A DNA stretch of 64,000 nucleotides. Origin: Vulcanimicrobiota bacterium (GTDB lineage: Bacteria; Vulcanimicrobiota; Vulcanimicrobiia; Vulcanimicrobiales; Vulcanimicrobiaceae). Positions 60,012-64,000 of this stretch are shown here, one piece after another. Below the pieces are notes generated by a model that did not search any database, had not been told where the DNA came from, and worked only from the letters and a program-made list of their open reading frames with translations. Location: NCBI GenBank assembly GCA_027307235.1, contig DAHUXH010000010.1, forward strand, positions 16,814-80,813, written 5' to 3'. Each line of letters starts with the position of its first letter. The stretch's first letter is position 1. A program made the position numbers and the translations under genes.

Positions 60012-61195
60012 GATGGATTGCCGCGCTGCTCGCGCTCCTGTTGCTGGTGTCGCAATCACAGCAAGCAACGGCGAAAAACGATATCCAGTCGAAGATCAAG
60101 GCGCAACGTGCGAAGGCGCAGCAGCTTCAGGCACAGTTGCACAAAAAGCGCTTGGAATTACGCGCCGCGCAATCGGCGGAGAGCGATCTGCAGTCGCAGC
60201 TCGATGCGACCAACACGGCGATCTCCACCGTCACCGCGCACTTGAGCGATCTGGGCGCTCAACAGCATTCGACACAATCACGCTTGGCATGGAACACGAT
60301 CCAGCTCGGTGCGGCGCAGCGATCGCTGCGGCTGCAAGACGGGTTGCTCAAGGGGCGCCTGGTCGACATCTACGAGCGCGGCGACTCCGGCTATCTCAAC
60401 GTCCTGCTCTCGGCGACGTCGTTCTCCGATTTCGTTGAACGCTGGGATGATCTGCGCTTGCTCGTCGCCGCCAATCAGCGTGCGGTACGAGCGCGCCGTC
60501 AAGCCGAAGAACATGTGGCTTCCGTCGAAGCCGCGCTCGACCGGACGCGTCTGGCCCTCCAGCAACAGCAGGTCGCGCAGGAACAAGCGCGCACCCAACT
60601 CGGTGCGCTTGCCGGCGAGCGGCGCAATCTGGTCGCGCTCGCCGACGAGCAACGCCGCCACGTCGCGACGCAGGTCGCGCAACTCGAAGACTTGACCGCA
60701 GCGGAAGAAGCGCGCCTCGAAGCGCTCATCCAGGAGCGGCAGCGTCAATTAGCGGAGCAGCGCCGCGCGGCCGGGATCGCTGGCGCGCCCAGCAGCATCG
60801 ACTCGGCGGTCGGCAGCTTCTCGTGGCCGGTCTCCGGCACGATTACCTCCCCCTACGGCTGGCGGCGTAACCCGTTTGGCGGAGGGCCGGAATTCCACCA
60901 AGGGCTCGACATCGCCGCGCCGACCGGCACGACCGTGACCGCAGCCGCCAGCGGAACCGTGATTATGGCGCAATGGTACGGCGGGTATGGAAACTACATC
61001 CTCATCGACAACGGCAACGGCTACTCGACCGGGTACGGCCATCTCTCGGCGATCTACGTCACGAGCGGACAACAGATCCGGCGCGGGCAAGCGATCGGTG
61101 CCGTCGGCTCGACAGGTGCATCCACCGGACCGCATTTGCACTTTGAAGTACGTATGAACGGAAAACCGGTCGACCCGACGTCGCGCCTGCACTAG
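60008..61195 (+). CDS. envC: EnvC-like M23 peptidoglycan hydrolase or activator
   Basis: Protein of 395 residues: a signal peptide (WIAALLALLLLVSQSQQATA), long coiled coils (about 25-105 and 155-250), and a LytM (M23) domain (about 280-395). The zinc ligands appear intact: FHQGLDIAAPTG (His, Asp) and GPHLHFEVR (HxH). E. coli EnvC has lost these and is only an activator; this protein could itself be an endopeptidase. FtsX upstream would recruit it through its periplasmic loop, as in other FtsEX-EnvC systems. Confidence 0.9.
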   Translation: MRWIAALLALLLLVSQSQQATAKNDIQSKIKAQRAKAQQLQAQLHKKRLELRAAQSAESDLQSQLDATNTAISTVTAHLSDLGAQQHSTQSRLAWNTIQLGAAQRSLRLQDGLLKGRLVDIYERGDSGYLNVLLSATSFSDFVERWDDLRLLVAANQRAVRARRQAEEHVASVEAALDRTRLALQQQQVAQEQARTQLGALAGERRNLVALADEQRRHVATQVAQLEDLTAAEEARLEALIQERQRQLAEQRRAAGIAGAPSSIDSAVGSFSWPVSGTITSPYGWRRNPFGGGPEFHQGLDIAAPTGTTVTAAASGTVIMAQWYGGYGNYILIDNGNGYSTGYGHLSAIYVTSGQQIRRGQAIGAVGSTGASTGPHLHFEVRMNGKPVDPTSRLH

Positions 61196-61204
61196 AATCG
61201 CCCT

Positions 61205-62602
61205 ATGCCTTCTTTCGTCCGGACTCTGATCGCCGCGCTGGCGCTCGCCATCGTCGGCGGCGCGGCCGTCTTCGCCGCACGCGGCCTGCACCTCGGCCAA
61301 CCCGTCCTCACGCTGGGCGGCCCGATCGCGCGCGTCACGCTCGGATCGCGTAACGCGATCGCAACCGATGCATTTATCGGCCCCGCCTATCGCCAACTGC
61401 AAGCGCAATTCTACGAGCCGTTGAACGCGCAGACCGTTCTCGACGGCGAACGCCGTTCGCTGCTGGAGTTCTTGCACGCCCATCACGTGCCGGACGCAAC
61501 GCTGCCGTCGCTGCGCGCCGACGACGACGCGACACACGATGCGCAGTTGCTGCACGACCTTCTCTCCGATGCCGAGCGTGACTACGGGGCACGTCTGGGC
61601 GCAAGCGCGGCGCAACTGGGCGACGTCGCGCTCAACGGTGTCATGGACGCACCAAAAGACCCGTACACCGTCTATCTGCCGCCGCACGACTTCACCGCGT
61701 TCAGCGAACAGCTTTCGGGCGGCGATTTCTTCGGCATCGGCGTCTACATCTTCGGCTTACGCGACGGAGAGGTGATCGTTCAGCCGATCGACGGTCTCCC
61801 GGCCGCGCGCGCCGGCATGAAGCCCGGAGAGGTCGTCGACAGCGTCGATGGTTTGAAGATACGCGGCCTGCCGCTCGATCAAGTGCAGACGATGATTCGC
61901 GGACCGCAGTATTCGACGGTGCGTTTGACGACGCACGAGTACGATCACGCCAATGTGCTGCACACCTACACGATCGTTCGCGACAAAGTGCAGGTGCCGA
62001 CCGTGCACGCCAAGATGGAAGACGGCTTCGACTACATCCGGCTCTCGGACTTCGGCGAGACGTCGGCCGACGAGATCAAGCGCGCGCTGCTCGACGGGAA
62101 AGCCAAACACGCGCGCGGGTACATTCTCGATCTTCGCGACAACGGCGGCGGATTCGTCGAGAGCGCCGTGAAGATCTCGTCCTATTTCATTGCGCAGGGG
62201 CCGATCGTCTCGACGATCGCACGCGACGGTTCCAAGACGGTCAGCGAAGCCGAGGGCACGGCGATTCCAGGCCTGAGCCCGCTCGTCGTCTTGGTCAACA
62301 AGTACACCGCGAGCGCTTCAGAGATAACGGCCGGTGCGATTGAGGACTACCACGTCGGCACCATTCTCGGCACCAAGTCGTTCGGCAAAGGTGTCGTGCA
62401 GAGCGTCTACTATCTGCCCAACGGCGGCGCATTAAAGATAACGACCGCTCGCTACGTGACACCGCTGGGCCGGAACATTCAACATAAAGGCATCACGCCC
62501 GACGTTTTCGTCGATCAGAGTGTCGACCCGGCCTTGATCGACACCCCGCACGACAAACAATTGATCGCCGCCAAGGCACGCTTGAAGCAACTCGCTCGTT
62601 AG
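61205..62602 (+). CDS. Carboxy-terminal processing protease, S41 family, copy 1
   Basis: Serine protease of 465 residues with a signal-anchor (TLIAALALAIVGGAAVFAA), a PDZ domain (about 190-250; AARAGMKPGEVVDSVDGLKI) and the S41 catalytic core. Ser-Lys dyad: S370 in NKYTASASEITAG and K395 in SFGKGVVQS. C-terminal proteases (Ctp) mature or degrade periplasmic hydrolases, and a Ctp next to an EnvC-like protein is common. Start ATG 61205 lies 9 bases after envC. Tandem with a paralogue. Confidence 0.92.
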   Translation: MPSFVRTLIAALALAIVGGAAVFAARGLHLGQPVLTLGGPIARVTLGSRNAIATDAFIGPAYRQLQAQFYEPLNAQTVLDGERRSLLEFLHAHHVPDATLPSLRADDDATHDAQLLHDLLSDAERDYGARLGASAAQLGDVALNGVMDAPKDPYTVYLPPHDFTAFSEQLSGGDFFGIGVYIFGLRDGEVIVQPIDGLPAARAGMKPGEVVDSVDGLKIRGLPLDQVQTMIRGPQYSTVRLTTHEYDHANVLHTYTIVRDKVQVPTVHAKMEDGFDYIRLSDFGETSADEIKRALLDGKAKHARGYILDLRDNGGGFVESAVKISSYFIAQGPIVSTIARDGSKTVSEAEGTAIPGLSPLVVLVNKYTASASEITAGAIEDYHVGTILGTKSFGKGVVQSVYYLPNGGALKITTARYVTPLGRNIQHKGITPDVFVDQSVDPALIDTPHDKQLIAAKARLKQLAR

Positions 62603-62612
62603 AGATGATGAC

Positions 62613-63932
62613 ATGAGACAACCGCTCGCAGCCGCCTGCGCGCTCGCGCTCTGCACCGCGCCCGTCTTCGCGGCTTCCGCTCCGGCACCACTGTCCCCGC
62701 AAGATGCGGGCGCGGTGGCAATCGCTTATCAGCACATGATGCAAGACTTCTACAAGAACGTGAAGTCGCAAGACGTGCTCAATGGCGCGAGAACGGGTTT
62801 GCGTACCGCGCTCACGCTTTCGCACATCACCTCGCGCCCGTTGCCGCCGATGATCGCGAGCGGCAATCCGAGGGCTGCGATCATCGCGGTCGATCGAGAG
62901 ATCGAGCTTGCCGCGCGCAATGCCCGCAACAAGATCGCTGAACGCGATCTCACCTACGCAGCGATCAGCGGCATGATGGCCTCGGTGCACGATCCGTATA
63001 CCGTCTTCTTGTCACCGAGCGACCTCTCGGGGTTCAACGGCGATCTCAACGGCAGCGATTTCGGCGGCACCGGCATCGTGATCGAGGCTGACGACGCCGG
63101 CAAGTACATCTCGGTTACCACCATCGTCCCCGGCGGTCCGGCAGACAAAGCCAACGTGCGTCAAGGCGACGTCATCCTCTCTATCGACGGCACACCCACC
63201 AAAGGCATGTCGCTCAACGCCGCAAGCGCGCACCTGCGCGGCAAGGCCGGGACGCCGGTGACGCTCGAGATTCAACGCGACGGTGCGCGCCTTCCGGCGC
63301 CGATCACGCTGACGCGCGCGACCATTCATCAGTTGAGCGTGCTGCAGAAGATGTTGCCGGGGAAGGTCGGGTACGTCGCGCTCTCGGTCTTCGGTCGCGA
63401 CACCGGCAGCGAACTCTCGGCCGCGCTCGATCACCTGCAAAAAGATGGCGCTCGCGCCTTCATCATGGATCTGCGCGAAAACGGCGGCGGGTTCCTCAGC
63501 GCAGCGCTGGCGGTGAGTTCAAAGTTCATCCCGATCGGTCCGATCGTTTCGATCGAATCGCGTTCGACGAGCATCACCACGCTCGAAGCCGACGACACCG
63601 CGATGACGCCCCGTCCACTCGTCGTGCTGGTCAACGGTCACACCGCGTCGGCATCGGAGATCACGTCCGGCGCGATTCAAGATGACGGCGCCGGAGTGCT
63701 GATCGGAACGCGCACGTTCGGCAAAGGCGTCGTGCAGTCGGTCTACTCACTGCCCGACGGCGGCGCAATCAAGATCACGACCGCACGCTATCTCACGCCG
63801 CACAATCGCGACATCAACCACCGCGGCATCGACCCCGACATCGTCGTCCAAGAAAACAAAGACGCACGCCTCGGCGACCCGGCGCACGACGCCCAACTCG
63901 CCCGCGCCCTTGCGTACCTCGGAACGCGCTGA
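62613..63932 (+). CDS. Carboxy-terminal processing protease, S41 family, copy 2
   Basis: Paralogue of copy 1 (439 residues) with a cleavable signal (AAACALALCTAPVFAAS). PDZ domain about 130-200 (GGPADKANVRQGDVILSIDGTPT), catalytic dyad S346 (NGHTASASEITSG) and K371 (TFGKGVVQS). The loop between core strands differs from copy 1, so specificity may differ. Start likely ATG or equivalent at 62613, 10 bases after the first copy. It ends at palindrome copy D. Confidence 0.92.
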   Translation: MRQPLAAACALALCTAPVFAASAPAPLSPQDAGAVAIAYQHMMQDFYKNVKSQDVLNGARTGLRTALTLSHITSRPLPPMIASGNPRAAIIAVDREIELAARNARNKIAERDLTYAAISGMMASVHDPYTVFLSPSDLSGFNGDLNGSDFGGTGIVIEADDAGKYISVTTIVPGGPADKANVRQGDVILSIDGTPTKGMSLNAASAHLRGKAGTPVTLEIQRDGARLPAPITLTRATIHQLSVLQKMLPGKVGYVALSVFGRDTGSELSAALDHLQKDGARAFIMDLRENGGGFLSAALAVSSKFIPIGPIVSIESRSTSITTLEADDTAMTPRPLVVLVNGHTASASEITSGAIQDDGAGVLIGTRTFGKGVVQSVYSLPDGGAIKITTARYLTPHNRDINHRGIDPDIVVQENKDARLGDPAHDAQLARALAYLGTR

Positions 63933-64000
63933 TTTCCGCCAGGCCGTCGTTGCGGAGGGGGTTCGTGTACCGTAGTACACGTCACCCCCTCCGCAACGAC
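63933..64000. repeat. Interrupted palindrome, copy D (inverted, cut by the window edge)
   Basis: The reverse complement of copies A-C, beginning at the TTTCCGCCAGGCCGTCGTTG edge, then GCGGAGGGGGT and its complement ACCCCCTCCGC around GTGTAC-CGTA-GTACAC. The central loop on the minus strand reads TACG. It lies directly after the stop of the second S41 gene. The remaining arm is outside the window. Confidence 0.85.

Overview
This is a gene-dense, high-GC (roughly 60-65 %) bacterial chromosome segment. The organism is a diderm: it carries LPS-export components (an LptF/G permease, LptD, an LptC-like protein), apolipoprotein N-acyltransferase, periplasmic lipoproteins and a twin-arginine signal. 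The gene mix (a dcw cluster headed by mraZ, an actinobacterial-style E2-E1 oxoglutarate dehydrogenase fusion, lysine-fermentation genes, a soluble P450) fits an uncultivated lineage such as Candidatus Eremiobacterota. That placement is inference from memory of gene content, not from a marker phylogeny. I found no rRNA, tRNA, CRISPR array, transposase or prophage.

Layout. 1-4114 (minus): start of a division/cell-wall (dcw) operon, mraZ-rsmH-ftsL-ftsI-murE, with a MraZ box of three AGTGG repeats at exact 10-bp spacing. 4115-5528: a structured non-coding stretch and a BrnT toxin with an XRE-type antitoxin. 6039-13233: a metal/metalloid island with an MFS pump, a flavoprotein with a Cys-rich tail, an ArsN1-like acetyltransferase, DUF302, a multicopper oxidase fused to a ZIP permease, and arsR-arsC-aqpS; repeated ArsR-type operators link the promoters. 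13285-21027: envelope biogenesis (lytic transglycosylase, LptF/G, LptD, Lnt, LptC-like) plus a Cys-rich metallothionein-like peptide. 21036-23377: stress and accessory genes. 23335-31634 (minus): coaE, rpsA, mutM, DUF192, polA and a macroglobulin-like secreted protein. 31689-37134 (plus): small zinc proteins, an FAH-family hydrolase, the pntAA-AB-B transhydrogenase and an arylamine N-acetyltransferase. 37083-42368: a TlpA-like redoxin, a peptide-binding lipoprotein, and lrp-kdd-kamA for lysine catabolism. 42573-45605 (minus): a compact operon yciH-P450-DUF4097-DUF4097. 45670-56407: LOG, CMD, a giant 2-oxoglutarate dehydrogenase fusion, two DLH paralogues, rmuC, a Bcp-like peroxiredoxin and an acyl-CoA dehydrogenase. 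56455-63932 (plus): ftsE-ftsX, a soluble histidine kinase, a GGDEF response regulator, an EnvC-like M23 protein and two S41 proteases.

The most striking undescribed signals are two. First, a family of about 102-bp interrupted palindromes sits at three convergent gene junctions and, in part, at the window's right edge. Its arms show compensatory base changes, its apex is usually a C(UACG)G hairpin, and in three cases it supplies the stop codon of the minus-strand gene. Second, a single polypeptide joins a two-domain multicopper oxidase to a ZIP metal permease, behind a DtxR/IdeR-like palindrome, and looks like a one-protein oxidase-permease for iron or manganese. Also notable are a two-component system inserted into an FtsEX-EnvC-Ctp cluster, an rpsA whose conserved N-terminus needs a non-canonical start codon, and an amidohydrolase lacking the family's HxH metal motif.
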